The notes under the pieces were generated by a model. It worked only from the letters and a program-made list of their open reading frames with translations. It ran no database searches and was not told the origin of the DNA. Positions 19,907-29,418 of a DNA stretch of 64,000 nucleotides are shown here, in pieces (the stretch's first letter is position 1; every line of letters begins with the position of its first letter). The translations under genes were made by a program, and so were the position numbers. This stretch comes from an uncultured SAR324 cluster bacterium (GTDB lineage: Bacteria; SAR324; NAC60-12): positions 1 to 64,000 of the forward strand of contig CACERX010000002.1 in the NCBI GenBank assembly GCA_902562015.1, in the 5' to 3' direction.

Positions 19907-20128
19907 TCATGTCTGGCGTAGAATATCCAGTACTACTACATAGACAATAGGACACTCCACATCTTCATTTATTATACGGACAATTTTATAATTTACTTCA
20001 TCAAGAACAAATTCTCCTTCCTCAACAAGCAGTTCTTCTTCAAACTCAATTTGTACTCCATCCTGTTCTCCCAACAGACCGTGGATGTTCACAATTACAG
20101 TGGAGGAATTTTCATCATTCATTACCAT
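19907..20128 (-). CDS. small acidic hypothetical protein upstream of mfd
   Basis: 73-residue very acidic protein (many Glu and Asp), predicted mostly beta, with no membrane segment. Start is codon 1 or 3 (both Met). It ends 33 bases before mfd on the same strand and is probably the first gene of the mfd operon. Function unknown. The conserved-looking core EFVLDEVNYKIVRIINEDV could be a small beta-barrel, but no family was recognised. Confidence 0.55.
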   Translation of the reverse strand: MVMNDENSSTVIVNIHGLLGEQDGVQIEFEEELLVEEGEFVLDEVNYKIVRIINEDVECPIVYVVVLDILRQT

Positions 20129-20807
20129 GCTAGATGAAGAAAAGTCTCTATCACGAGGATGGTGACTTAGTTAAAAAATTTTTCCTTAGAGATATTGAAA
20201 CTTAGGACAAGCATAAGTTTGAATTAGTTCTTAGCCTAGACAAGTAAGTATGAAGTGCAAAGCGAGTAATTGCAAGGGCTTAAGCTTTTTAGTTACTTTC
20301 CAATATCTCAAGCCAACTCCAGATCCTGATGTTGCATTCCCTATAAATGTCCTTGAGAATAAGTAAGGATGTAGTTGTTTTGTAGTGGGTTAAAACTTGA
20401 TTAAGATATATATTGTGTGTTCCGAAGAAATTTTTTAGAAGTATTTACAATGGATTACAGAAGGCAAAATATAATTTTTTCTGAATCAAGTTTAAATTCT
20501 AAATATTTGTGAAAACTTTAAATTTTTTAGCAGAATTATCTTACATTCCTGTAATATTGAATGATATTCATATTCTCATGCTTCATTGTCTTCAATAGTT
20601 TTTAAGAAGATTTAATTCAACATTAACTGAATGGTTTGGAAAAATTACTCATTTTTCATCAGGGGCAGGCTTGCAACGTTATCTTCTAAGAATACGTATT
20701 GATTGTTCTAAAGCTTGTATTTCAGCACTGAGATTGCCATAATTTTAATATATGTTATATGTTTTTCCTCAAATAAAGGAGGTTATAACTGAGATTTTAA
20801 TTAAATA
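20129..20807. other. 679-base intergenic region between divergent genes
   Basis: AT-rich DNA between the acidic-protein/mfd operon (minus) and the MFS gene (plus). Apart from the candidate structured RNA at 20189-20309 I see no gene. A strong ribosome-binding-like AAAGGAGG lies at 20776-20783, but it is about 25 bases from the MFS ATG and has no start codon at normal distance. Confidence 0.6.
20189..20309. ncRNA. candidate structured RNA in the mfd-MFS intergenic gap
   Basis: Three nested stems can be drawn. The outer stem is 20189-20197 with 20301-20309 (nine perfect pairs, GAGATATTG/CAATATCTC), extended by AAA/TTT past one bulged C. The middle stem is 20230-20237 with 20276-20284 (eight pairs, one bulge). 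The inner hairpin is TGCAA/TTGCA at 20256-20260 and 20270-20274 with a nine-base loop. The rod of about 121 bases has no reading frame. On the minus strand an ATTTTTT run follows the outer stem by about ten bases, which may favour minus-strand transcription. It does not look like SRP RNA, tmRNA or RNase P. Confidence 0.3.
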
Positions 20808-22010
20808 ATGAGCAGAACCGCAAGAACTCCGATTTTCACCCACAAAGAAAGAAAGAGTATTTACAGTTTAAGCGGTATACTTTTTTTCAGGATGTTCAGC
20901 ATTTTTTTGATATTGCCGGTTTTCAGTGTTCTTGCCTTGGATTTGGAGGAGGCAACACCATTTCTGATTGGAGTTGCTTTTGGGGCTTATGGTTTGACTC
21001 AAGGGTTTCTTCAGCTTCCATTCGGAATGTGGAGTGACAGGGCAGGAAGAAAAAAAGTGATCGTGCTCGGTTTGGGGCTATTCATTATCGGTAATCTGCT
21101 TGCTGCTGTGGCTGATTCTATCTATTTGATGATAATTGCACGTTTTCTCCAAGGGACAGGTGCAATCAGTTCAACCGTATTTGCTCTGGTTGCAGATTTA
21201 ACTCGTCCTGAAGTCAGAACACGTGCCAATGCGGCAGTGGGAATAAGCATCGGGACTGCTTTTGCGATTGCATTTTTAACAGCTCCTTTTCTTGGAGAAT
21301 GGCTGGGTTTGGGAGGAATGTTTTGCATGATAGCAATATTTTCCTTAATAAGTATGGGACTTGTAATTACAACGGTTCCAAATCCAGATGTAATACCCAT
21401 TATGCCCGAGGAGACATCCTTCTTGAAAATGATAAAAAAAGTATGGATGGTTCCTTCTTTACGGATTATTAGTTGGGGAGGATTTGTTTGTGGAGCGGGC
21501 CTTTCATCCACCTTTTTCTTGATACCAATGACACTTTTAAATCTCGGCTATGAACGTGGAGAAATGTGGAAAATATACTTGCCTATGATGTTTGCAGGAG
21601 CTTTGATGATGATACTTTCGTCTGTTTTCGCGGAGGTCCGTAACCGCTTTCGTGAAGTTATGCTTTTTGGAGTGGTTTTGCTTCTGTTTTCAGCTTTTGC
21701 GATGGGGATTGGCCAGGATCAAAAGACATTACTTTGGTTTATAGTTGCTTTGTTCTTATTTTTCATGGGATTCAACATTTTTGAGCCAATTTTCCCTTCT
21801 TTAGTTACTCGGAGTACTACAGGAGAGACCAAAGGTACTGCAATGGGTGTATACAACTTTGCACAGTTTTTTGGACATTTTGCTGGAGCAACTCTTGCCG
21901 GGGCACTGTATATTAATCACTTTCACATTTTCATTTTGCTGATTTTGCTGGCTGAATTTTGGTTTTTCTATTTAACACTTTCATTTACAAATCCTAAAAA
22001 AAAATATTAA
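20808..22010 (+). CDS. MFS transporter, YajR-like
   Basis: 400-residue major facilitator with about twelve hydrophobic helices. The loop 2-3 signature is GMWSDRAGRKK (residues 73-83), and ARFLQGTGAISSTVFALVADL in helix 4-5 is typical of drug/proton antiporters of the DHA1/YajR type. No C-terminal extra domain is present. The substrate cannot be read from sequence. An in-frame stop lies directly upstream of the ATG, so the start is fixed. lon follows after 114 bases. Confidence 0.88.
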   Translation: MSRTARTPIFTHKERKSIYSLSGILFFRMFSIFLILPVFSVLALDLEEATPFLIGVAFGAYGLTQGFLQLPFGMWSDRAGRKKVIVLGLGLFIIGNLLAAVADSIYLMIIARFLQGTGAISSTVFALVADLTRPEVRTRANAAVGISIGTAFAIAFLTAPFLGEWLGLGGMFCMIAIFSLISMGLVITTVPNPDVIPIMPEETSFLKMIKKVWMVPSLRIISWGGFVCGAGLSSTFFLIPMTLLNLGYERGEMWKIYLPMMFAGALMMILSSVFAEVRNRFREVMLFGVVLLLFSAFAMGIGQDQKTLLWFIVALFLFFMGFNIFEPIFPSLVTRSTTGETKGTAMGVYNFAQFFGHFAGATLAGALYINHFHIFILLILLAEFWFFYLTLSFTNPKKKY

Positions 22011-22124
22011 AAAAATATTAAGCAGCAATGAAGTGTTTTTCTTACCTCAAGATTAGGCTGAAGAATTGCTTTTATAGAGAAGATTTGTTGCTCATAAACA
22101 TAAACCTGTGCTCTTAAAAAAAAA

Positions 22125-24533
22125 ATGTCTGGAAAACTCAAACCTTTAATTGTACCCCTGCTCCCGATGAGGGAAGAAATAGTGTTCCCCGGAACTACAG
22201 CTCCTTTTTTCGTAGGCCGTCAGTCTTCAATGGATGCTTTGGATCGGGCACTCTCTGGTGACAGAGAAATTTTTGTAGTAACTCAAAGGGATTCTTCTGT
22301 AGAGAATCCAAAAGAGAGAGATTTGTATGAAATAGGAGTTCTTGGTAGTGTCCTCCAAGTGATGAGACTGCCTAATGGTACGGTCAAAGCCCTTTTCGAG
22401 GGAGTTCACAGGGGTAAACTTTTGGCTACAAAACTGGATGAAAAAGAATTTTTAGCACAGATTGAGCCAGTGTATGAAAGTGAACTGGATTTCGATCAGG
22501 ATGAGCTGGAAGATAAGGCCAAAAAAGTACGTGAACTTTTCAAAAAATATGTAGTGCAGCGAAAGCTGAAGTTAGACAAAGATGCTTTAAAATCGATGAA
22601 AGAACTCGATCCCATGAGCGTTAGTGACAAGACTGCGTCATTGTTGAAAATCTCAAATGAGCAAAAACAAAATTTGCTGGAAACTCTTAATCCGGTAATC
22701 CGGTTGAAGATGGTTCTGGATATTCTCAGGGATGAGATGAAAATAAAAAAGCTTGAAAATAAGCTTAAAAAAGAAGCATCAGATAAGTTCAGTGACACTA
22801 AAAAAGCAGATTTCCTTCAAGACCAGCTACGCAATATTCAAAAAGAACTTGGACAAATGGAAGATCCAAAGGCTGAAATGGATGAGATTGCTGAACAGAT
22901 CAAGCAGTCAAAAATGCCCGAAGAAGTGGAAAATGAAGCCGAAAAAGAATTAAAAAAATTACGAATGATGTCACCAATGTCAGCTGAAGCAAATGTTGTA
23001 AGAAACTACCTTGAATGGCTTATAGCAATGCCTTGGGACATACGAACTGAAGATAATTTTGATCTTAAACAGGCGGAACAGATTCTTGATGAGGACCACT
23101 ATGGTTTGGAAAAAATAAAAGAGCGCATTATTGAATATTTAGCTGTGGCTTCGCTTAAGGGAAAACTTAAAGGTCCTATTCTTTGTCTGAATGGTCCTCC
23201 TGGTGTTGGGAAAACTTCTCTTGCTCAGTCTGTGGCAAGCGCTCTGGGAAGAAATTTTGTTCGAATAAGTCTAGGAGGAGTAAGAGATGAAGCAGAGATA
23301 CGTGGTCATCGTCGCACGTACATCGGAGCTATGCCTGGAAAAATAATTCAGTCTATCAGGAAAGCTAAAAGCAAAAATCCAGTTTTGCTGATTGACGAAA
23401 TAGATAAACTTTACCAAAGCAATATCAGTGATCCTTCCGCAGCTATGCTTGAGGTACTAGACCCTGATCAGAACGATTCATTTATCGATCACTACCTCGA
23501 TGTTGAATTCAGTTTGTCTGATGTCCTTTTCATTTGTACAGCTAATAGTCTTCAGAATATTACTAGTCCTCTGCTAGACAGGATGGAAGTTATTGAACTG
23601 ACAGGCTATACAGAATTGGAAAAACATCAAATTGCTACTCAGTTTCTTACTCCACGACAGAGAGAATCCCATGGTCTGGAAGAAAAACAGCTTCGTTTCA
23701 GAAAATCTGCAATTGAAGAAATCACACATGGCTACACTCGTGAAGCTGGGGTACGCAACCTGGAACGAGAAATTGGTAAAGTATGCAGAAAAGTAGTAAC
23801 TCGTCTGGTACGAAGCAAAGGTAAAAAAACTACTATCGTAACTCCAAAACTAGTACACGAACTTCTTGGTGTACCAAAATATGAGCGTGACCAGCGTGAA
23901 GATAAGAGTGATATTGGAGTTGCAATGGGATTGGGTGTCACTCCAATGGGTGGGGAAATGCTACTGATTGAAGTAGGTTTAATGCCAGGTTCAGGAAAAG
24001 TTGTACTTACAGGGAAAATGGGAGATGTGATGCAGGAATCCGCTAAGGCAGCATTCTCCTATGTTCGCAGCAATGCTGATTATTTAGGTATTGATCCTGA
24101 AATTTTCGCAAAAACAGATTTACACGTTCATCTTCCTGAAGGAGCAATACCCAAGGATGGACCTTCTGCCGGACTCCCGCTAATCATGGCTATAATAAGT
24201 AGCTTTACTAAAATTTCAGTTAAGCACAATGTAGGAATGACTGGTGAAATTACATTGCGGGGTCATGTGACTGAGATAGGAGGTTTGAAAGAAAAACTTA
24301 TTGCCGCAAAGAGGGGTCTCCTAGATACAGTTCTGATTCCCAATGAAAATCAAAAAGATCTTCTCGATGTACCGGATGAAATTAAAAAAGGTCTGGAAAT
24401 AATTATTATCAAAAATGTAAAAGAAGCATTGAGATTGGCACTGGTTACTCATCCTCAGGACATAAAAGATCAGCAAAAAGGTGTGAATGATATTTCATGG
24501 ACAAGTGATTCTGGTTCCCAGGCTACTGCATGA
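22125..24533 (+). CDS. lon: ATP-dependent protease Lon
   Basis: 802-residue LonA protease for regulated and damaged proteins in the cytoplasm. The N-terminal LAN domain (from VPLLPMREEIVFPGTT) is followed by a coiled-coil, the AAA+ module with Walker A GPPGVGKTS (residues 357-365) and Walker B PVLLIDEIDKL, then the protease domain. That domain has catalytic Ser681 in PKDGPSAGLP and a Lys in GLKEKLIAAKRG. Length and order match the LonA family. The ATG follows a run of nine A. thrS begins 56 bases downstream on the same strand. Confidence 0.97.
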   Translation: MSGKLKPLIVPLLPMREEIVFPGTTAPFFVGRQSSMDALDRALSGDREIFVVTQRDSSVENPKERDLYEIGVLGSVLQVMRLPNGTVKALFEGVHRGKLLATKLDEKEFLAQIEPVYESELDFDQDELEDKAKKVRELFKKYVVQRKLKLDKDALKSMKELDPMSVSDKTASLLKISNEQKQNLLETLNPVIRLKMVLDILRDEMKIKKLENKLKKEASDKFSDTKKADFLQDQLRNIQKELGQMEDPKAEMDEIAEQIKQSKMPEEVENEAEKELKKLRMMSPMSAEANVVRNYLEWLIAMPWDIRTEDNFDLKQAEQILDEDHYGLEKIKERIIEYLAVASLKGKLKGPILCLNGPPGVGKTSLAQSVASALGRNFVRISLGGVRDEAEIRGHRRTYIGAMPGKIIQSIRKAKSKNPVLLIDEIDKLYQSNISDPSAAMLEVLDPDQNDSFIDHYLDVEFSLSDVLFICTANSLQNITSPLLDRMEVIELTGYTELEKHQIATQFLTPRQRESHGLEEKQLRFRKSAIEEITHGYTREAGVRNLEREIGKVCRKVVTRLVRSKGKKTTIVTPKLVHELLGVPKYERDQREDKSDIGVAMGLGVTPMGGEMLLIEVGLMPGSGKVVLTGKMGDVMQESAKAAFSYVRSNADYLGIDPEIFAKTDLHVHLPEGAIPKDGPSAGLPLIMAIISSFTKISVKHNVGMTGEITLRGHVTEIGGLKEKLIAAKRGLLDTVLIPNENQKDLLDVPDEIKKGLEIIIIKNVKEALRLALVTHPQDIKDQQKGVNDISWTSDSGSQATA

Positions 24534-24589
24534 AATTATTTTTTATATTTCTACTGCGAACCTTTAATTAAAAATTCCTTAAATTTTTA

Positions 24590-26371
24590 ATGAACAAACT
24601 TGATACAAATTCGAATCTCTACAAAATTAGGCATTCGCTTGCGCATGTGCTGGCACAGGCAGTTCTGGAAATACGCCCTAGCGCTAAACTTGGTTTCGGG
24701 CCTCCGGTTGATAATGGATTTTATTATGATTTTGATCTCGAGGAACCATTGACGCCTGAAGACTTGCCCAAACTTGAAAAACGTATGAGACATATTATTA
24801 AGTCAGGACAGGTTTTCGAACGTGAAGAATTAGACCAAGAGAAAATAGTTGAACTTTTGAGCAGTGAGAATCAGAATTACAAAATTGAGCAGGTTGAGGA
24901 TCTTGTTGCCCAAAACGAAATTATAAGTCTATACCGTAATGGTCCTTTCTGGGATTTGTGTGAAGGGCCTCATGTTAAAAAAACAAGTGAAATTCCAAAA
25001 AACTGCTTTTCGCTAGATTCTCTGGCAGGAGCATATTGGAAAGGATCTGAAAAGAACAACATGATGCAGAGGGTTTATGGCTTGGCATTTGAAAATAGTG
25101 AGCAACTCAATGAATATAAGGAGAAGCGCAGCCTAGCAATGCAACGTGATCACAGGAAACTGAACAGCAAACTTAGCTATTATACTATCAGTGAAGAAGT
25201 TGGCAAAGGCCTGCCCTTATGGATGCCAAACGGAACCGTGATTAGGGATGAACTGGAAAAACTGGCCAAGGAAAAAGAATTTCTTGCCGGATACAAACGG
25301 GTATCAACTCCCCATGTAACAAGAGAGGATTTATATTTTACTTCCGGACACCTGCCTTATTATCAGGAAAGTATGTTCCCCCCGATGGAAATGGATGGGG
25401 AACGTCTTTTTCTCAAGCCAATGAATTGTCCTCATCATCATATGATTTATAAAGCAGAGCCTAGGAGCTATCGTGATCTTCCCCTCCGTCTAGCAGAATA
25501 CGGCACATGTTATCGTTATGAACAGTCTGGGGAACTAGCTGGATTGCTGCGCGTACGCGGTATGACCATGAATGATGCTCATATTTACTGTACTCCTGAG
25601 CAGGCTAAATCAGAGTTTATTAATGTTATGAATCTGCATACAGAATATTACAAGATGTTCGGATTGAGCAATTTCTGGTTGAGACTTTCTCTTGCTGAGG
25701 AAGATAAAGGTAAATTCGTAGATGAGCCTGAACTATGGAAAAAGGCAGAAACTCTTGTTTCAGAAGTAATGAAAGAAGTAGGTATACCTTATGAAGCTGT
25801 TCGAGGTGAAGCAGCATTTTATGGTCCAAAGATAGATTTTCAGGTTACAAACGTGGTTGGCCGTGAAGAAACTGCCTCAACAAATCAAATGGATTTGGTG
25901 ATGGGTAACCGTTTTGGTTTAAAGTACACTGCAAGTGATAGTCAAGAACATACTCCGATAATTATTCATCGCGCACCACTTGGTACGCATGAAAGATTTG
26001 TGGCTTTCTTGATAGAACATTACGGTGGAGCATTCCCATCATGGCTGGCTCCAGTGCAAGTACGGTTTATTCCGGTGGCTTCAGCATTCAATGAATACGC
26101 CTTTGTCTTGAATCAAAACTTGTATGATTCTTTAATTCGTTCAGAGGTAGATGATTCTCACGATTCATTCAGCAAGAAAATCAGGAATGCCGCGGTGGAT
26201 AAAATACCAAACATCTTGATTGTTGGTGAAAAAGAAATGTTAAATCAATGTGTTACTTGGCAAAGATACGGAAGCAAGAAAGGAGAATCAGTTTCATTTG
26301 AAACCTTTTCGTCATTGTTCCATGATGAAATAAAACTTCGTCTTGACTGGCGTGACAATGACAAAAATTAA
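24590..26371 (+). CDS. thrS: threonyl-tRNA synthetase lacking the TGS domain
   Basis: 593-residue class II synthetase that charges tRNA-Thr. It begins almost directly with the editing domain, with HSLAHVLAQA giving the HxxxH pair (His15, His19). The SAD zinc-like segment DLCEGPHV, the catalytic core (MNCPHHHM with zinc-binding Cys, RYEQSGELAGLLRVRG as motif 2, APLGTHERF as motif 3) and the anticodon-binding domain (IPNILIVGEKE) follow. Most bacterial ThrRS are about 640 residues with an N-terminal TGS domain; here there is no room for it, since the ATG lies only 56 bases after lon. All catalytic elements look intact. Confidence 0.95.
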   Translation: MNKLDTNSNLYKIRHSLAHVLAQAVLEIRPSAKLGFGPPVDNGFYYDFDLEEPLTPEDLPKLEKRMRHIIKSGQVFEREELDQEKIVELLSSENQNYKIEQVEDLVAQNEIISLYRNGPFWDLCEGPHVKKTSEIPKNCFSLDSLAGAYWKGSEKNNMMQRVYGLAFENSEQLNEYKEKRSLAMQRDHRKLNSKLSYYTISEEVGKGLPLWMPNGTVIRDELEKLAKEKEFLAGYKRVSTPHVTREDLYFTSGHLPYYQESMFPPMEMDGERLFLKPMNCPHHHMIYKAEPRSYRDLPLRLAEYGTCYRYEQSGELAGLLRVRGMTMNDAHIYCTPEQAKSEFINVMNLHTEYYKMFGLSNFWLRLSLAEEDKGKFVDEPELWKKAETLVSEVMKEVGIPYEAVRGEAAFYGPKIDFQVTNVVGREETASTNQMDLVMGNRFGLKYTASDSQEHTPIIIHRAPLGTHERFVAFLIEHYGGAFPSWLAPVQVRFIPVASAFNEYAFVLNQNLYDSLIRSEVDDSHDSFSKKIRNAAVDKIPNILIVGEKEMLNQCVTWQRYGSKKGESVSFETFSSLFHDEIKLRLDWRDNDKN

Positions 26372-26397
26372 TAATAAAAGGGTAAATTGTCTTAATT

Positions 26398-27705
26398 ATG
26401 GCTCAAGCAGAAGCAGGAACAGTATCTGGAGAACAATCACCTGTTGATTTAGAAGAGAAGATTGCCAGAGATGTGATGGTTATCTTTCAGAAGCAGATGG
26501 ATAGCGAAGCTGCATCTGAAGAAGCTTCTGCCTATATTTGGCAAAATGTGGGTACTCCTGAAAAAATAGACGCTTTTGTTGAAGCTACTGAGTTATGGTT
26601 GGAGTCAAGTGGCGTTGCAGATAAATTTGCTGCTTTGAGCTGGAATGGCCTAGCTATCAAGAGGGACAGCAACGAAAACTATGATACCTTGCTTCGTATG
26701 ATGGTTGATTCCATTTTAAATGGTTATTATACGCTTCAGAAACCTGATATTGATTACAAAGGCAGGAAATATTCTACCTACACGTCAATCATTGGAAATA
26801 CCTTCATCCGTATGTTGGAACTTAGTTCATCAAACATTGAAAATGCGTCAGATATTTTTTCTATAGTGGTTCGCCATGAAATGGAATTGGAAGCCAAGTC
26901 AAAGGCCGAAGAAGAAGAAACAGGACATAGCAGTTTCCCTGCAGAAATGCATAAGTTGTATGATGAGTTGATAGAGTACCTTACCAACCGTGCGGAATTT
27001 AAAGCTACCCCGTTGTCAGATGGTGAAGATAATCCCAATGAACATATCGAGGAGTTAACAGAAAGGCTTAGGGCTTCAAGACGTTATGTGATGCAGGAGA
27101 TCATCAATGAGCGTGCAATTGAAAAAAAGAAACAACTGGAAATGGAGCTGGAAAATCAGCTTGCTTCTGCTGAAGAGATTGTAATAGCGGCACCACATTT
27201 TACAGAAGGGATGTCATTTTTCGTAAAGGAAAAGCGGTATAACATAAAATATCTTAATGTGGAAAAAGTTAGGGTAACATTACAGCTATTAGCCCATATT
27301 GTAGGTGCAATATATTTTATGATGGGTCACATGGGGGTATGGGGAATAAGTTGGATTGACGGAATGTTTGTTTGTTTTGCAATGTTTATTTTAGCTCGCC
27401 TAGTAGGTTCAAGAAAACAGATGAAATTTTTTTACCCAACTGACGTCAGCAAAGAACTTGAAGAATGCTCAACAGCATTCATCAGTGTTATGCGCAATAT
27501 GTCTCAGGAACAGTTTGAAAATTTTCTGGTACGGCAGATAAAGCTGGAAGAAAACCAAAATTATTTATCTATGATCCCTGAATTTGTTAAATATCTTTAT
27601 GCAGTCATGCCGGACCGTAAAAGCATGATGATTTCTGTGGATGAACTTTCTGAAGTAGTGGAAAATTCTGAAATAGAGGTTGCCAAGCAACTACGAGGAC
27701 AATAG
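26398..27705 (+). CDS. hypothetical membrane-anchored protein
   Basis: 435-residue acidic protein of unknown function, starting 26 bases after thrS and probably cotranscribed. Residues 1-215 are helical and charged. A coiled-coil of Glu/Lys (about 215-265) is followed by two membrane helices (about 295-342, containing LLAHIVGAIYFMMGH and MFVCFAMFILARLVG). A cytoplasmic helical tail ends the protein. No signal peptide. No family was recognised; the layout suggests a cytosolic scaffold held at the inner membrane. Confidence 0.75.
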   Translation: MAQAEAGTVSGEQSPVDLEEKIARDVMVIFQKQMDSEAASEEASAYIWQNVGTPEKIDAFVEATELWLESSGVADKFAALSWNGLAIKRDSNENYDTLLRMMVDSILNGYYTLQKPDIDYKGRKYSTYTSIIGNTFIRMLELSSSNIENASDIFSIVVRHEMELEAKSKAEEEETGHSSFPAEMHKLYDELIEYLTNRAEFKATPLSDGEDNPNEHIEELTERLRASRRYVMQEIINERAIEKKKQLEMELENQLASAEEIVIAAPHFTEGMSFFVKEKRYNIKYLNVEKVRVTLQLLAHIVGAIYFMMGHMGVWGISWIDGMFVCFAMFILARLVGSRKQMKFFYPTDVSKELEECSTAFISVMRNMSQEQFENFLVRQIKLEENQNYLSMIPEFVKYLYAVMPDRKSMMISVDELSEVVENSEIEVAKQLRGQ

Positions 27706-27920
27706 TAGTTTTTGTCTCCCTTCAAACTGTTTAGACAGAATAAATTAAGAAATTAATACGGAGAGAATAAAATTAAAGATGCCTCTAACTGAGTTAATGT
27801 TTAAAATTAATGCAATCCTTTTTATTTCTAGCCCTATAGGGTCTCGCAAAGTTTGTACTCTTTATGAAAAAAAATATAATGTATACACATTCAAGGATTT
27901 CTTAGAAACACCGGCTGTTA

Positions 27921-29066
27921 ATGAAAATCCTTATAGGTAGCAATTTCCATTGGTGGAACGCAGAAGCTGAATATGCTGCCAAAATAGCTCTACTGCTACA
28001 GCAGGCTGGACATAGGGTTTTTGTACTGACTCTGCCTAACTCACTAAATTCACAAAAACTTTCTAATCTTGGACTTCCTCTTGTTGAGCACATCAATCTA
28101 AACAGCAAAAATCCCTTTCATATTTTTCTTTCATATCAAAAACTGAAAAAATTTATTGATGATGAGCAAATTGACCTCATCAATCCGCATTGCTCAGAAG
28201 GATTACCGTTATTTGTTTTTGTCGCTCTTTCTGCGCGTTCAAAGCGTCCTGAAAGCCCTATTGCCATTGTTCGAACTAGAGGAACAACACGAATCTTGTT
28301 AAATCACTGGTTGAACCGTAAAATGCATACAGACTGGATAGATTATCATATAACAGCAGGAGAAATTGTTACTCAGAGGTTGCTGAGTGCTGTTCCGCAA
28401 GTCGAGAACAAAGTGGAATCAATTTATTTCCCTGCAGATTGTTCCTTAATACTGCAGAAGCCGGTTAAATATTTCTGGAAGGAATTTGAAATACCAAAAA
28501 ATTCCACTATTCTCTCAGTCGTTGGGCGCATTCGGGCTGTGAAAGGACAGCGAATCCTGCTTCAGAGTTTTAGTGAACTGCTATCAGAATTTCCTGACCT
28601 TATTTTGCTGATTCCTTATCGGGACACCTCAGAAAACGAACCGGAAATGACTGCACTTAGAAAAGATATTAATCGGCTGATTCTCAAAGACAGTGTGCGG
28701 CTGATTCCAGAAAGGGAAGACATTCTTCAGATAATGAAATTTTCTGGTTTGGGAATTGTCAGTTCAGTTGATTCTGAAGTAATATGCAGAGTAGCAATGG
28801 AGTTTTTTTCAGTGGGAACTCCTGTAGTAGCGTTCCCAACAGGATGTCTTCCGGAAATTATAAAACACGAGCAAAACGGAATGCTTGCGAAGAACAAAAC
28901 TTCGGAAGCACTTGTTATAGAAATACGAAATGTTCTCTCAAATCCGGAACTCTTAGATCGGATTTCTCATGGAGCTCGCAGTGATGCACTAGTCCGATTC
29001 AACCCAGACATCATGCTAGACAAAACCTTGGAAGTTTTTGATTCTGCCCTTTCATCTTATAAGTAA
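27921..29066 (+). CDS. glycosyltransferase, GT4-like
   Basis: 381-residue GT-B-fold glycosyltransferase. The N-terminal Rossmann half (MKILIGSNFHWWNAEAEYAAK) resembles the acceptor domain of WaaG/PimA-type enzymes. The C-terminal nucleotide-sugar half has SVVGRIRAVKGQRILLQSF and the donor-binding region ICRVAMEFFSVGTPVVAFPTGCLPEI with its Glu. It probably acts on lipopolysaccharide or another surface glycan at the cytoplasmic face; the sugar is not predictable. No other glycan gene is adjacent. It is preceded by a 215-base gap in which nothing else was seen. Confidence 0.85.
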   Translation: MKILIGSNFHWWNAEAEYAAKIALLLQQAGHRVFVLTLPNSLNSQKLSNLGLPLVEHINLNSKNPFHIFLSYQKLKKFIDDEQIDLINPHCSEGLPLFVFVALSARSKRPESPIAIVRTRGTTRILLNHWLNRKMHTDWIDYHITAGEIVTQRLLSAVPQVENKVESIYFPADCSLILQKPVKYFWKEFEIPKNSTILSVVGRIRAVKGQRILLQSFSELLSEFPDLILLIPYRDTSENEPEMTALRKDINRLILKDSVRLIPEREDILQIMKFSGLGIVSSVDSEVICRVAMEFFSVGTPVVAFPTGCLPEIIKHEQNGMLAKNKTSEALVIEIRNVLSNPELLDRISHGARSDALVRFNPDIMLDKTLEVFDSALSSYK

Positions 29067-29142
29067 TAGGATATTAAATAATTCTTAAGGAAATGAATTC
29101 AAGCTTGAGAAAAAAAATCAAATCTCAGAAAATTATAATTCA

Positions 29143-29232
29143 GGAGGGATGGGTGAGTGGTTGAAACCGACGGACTTGAAATCCGTTAAGGCTGCAAGGT
29201 CTTCGGGGGTTCGAATCCCTCTCCCTCCGCCA
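29143..29232 (+). tRNA. tRNA-Ser (anticodon TGA)
   Basis: Acceptor stem GGAGGGA pairs exactly with TCCCTCC at 29222-29228, followed by discriminator G and encoded CCA. The anticodon arm ACGGACTTGAAATCCGT gives anticodon TGA. A long variable arm (type II) and the T-loop GGTTCGAATCC are present. It reads UCN serine codons. It lies in the gap between the glycosyltransferase gene and the convergent sdhB end. Confidence 0.96.
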
Positions 29233-29418
29233 TTTAACAGTTATTACAGCAACATCCCCTCAATTAATAATCTTCTCAAAAACACCTCTCGTTCCACTTA
29301 ACTTCCACTCTTAGAATAATCCTAACTTTGCTTTCTTAAAACAAGATTTGTGATATCTAATACTTTAAAAGATCTAGCAAACTACTAATTATAATTTGAT
29401 TAACTGCAGTATAATTTA

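Noticed and set aside
20776..20783. AAAGGAGG as the ribosome site of the MFS gene
   Set aside because: It is about 25 bases from the ATG, too far for normal use, and an in-frame stop prevents an upstream start.
21122..21511. Minus-strand open frame of 129 codons inside the MFS gene
   Set aside because: Antisense to transmembrane helices 4-8 of a clear MFS protein.
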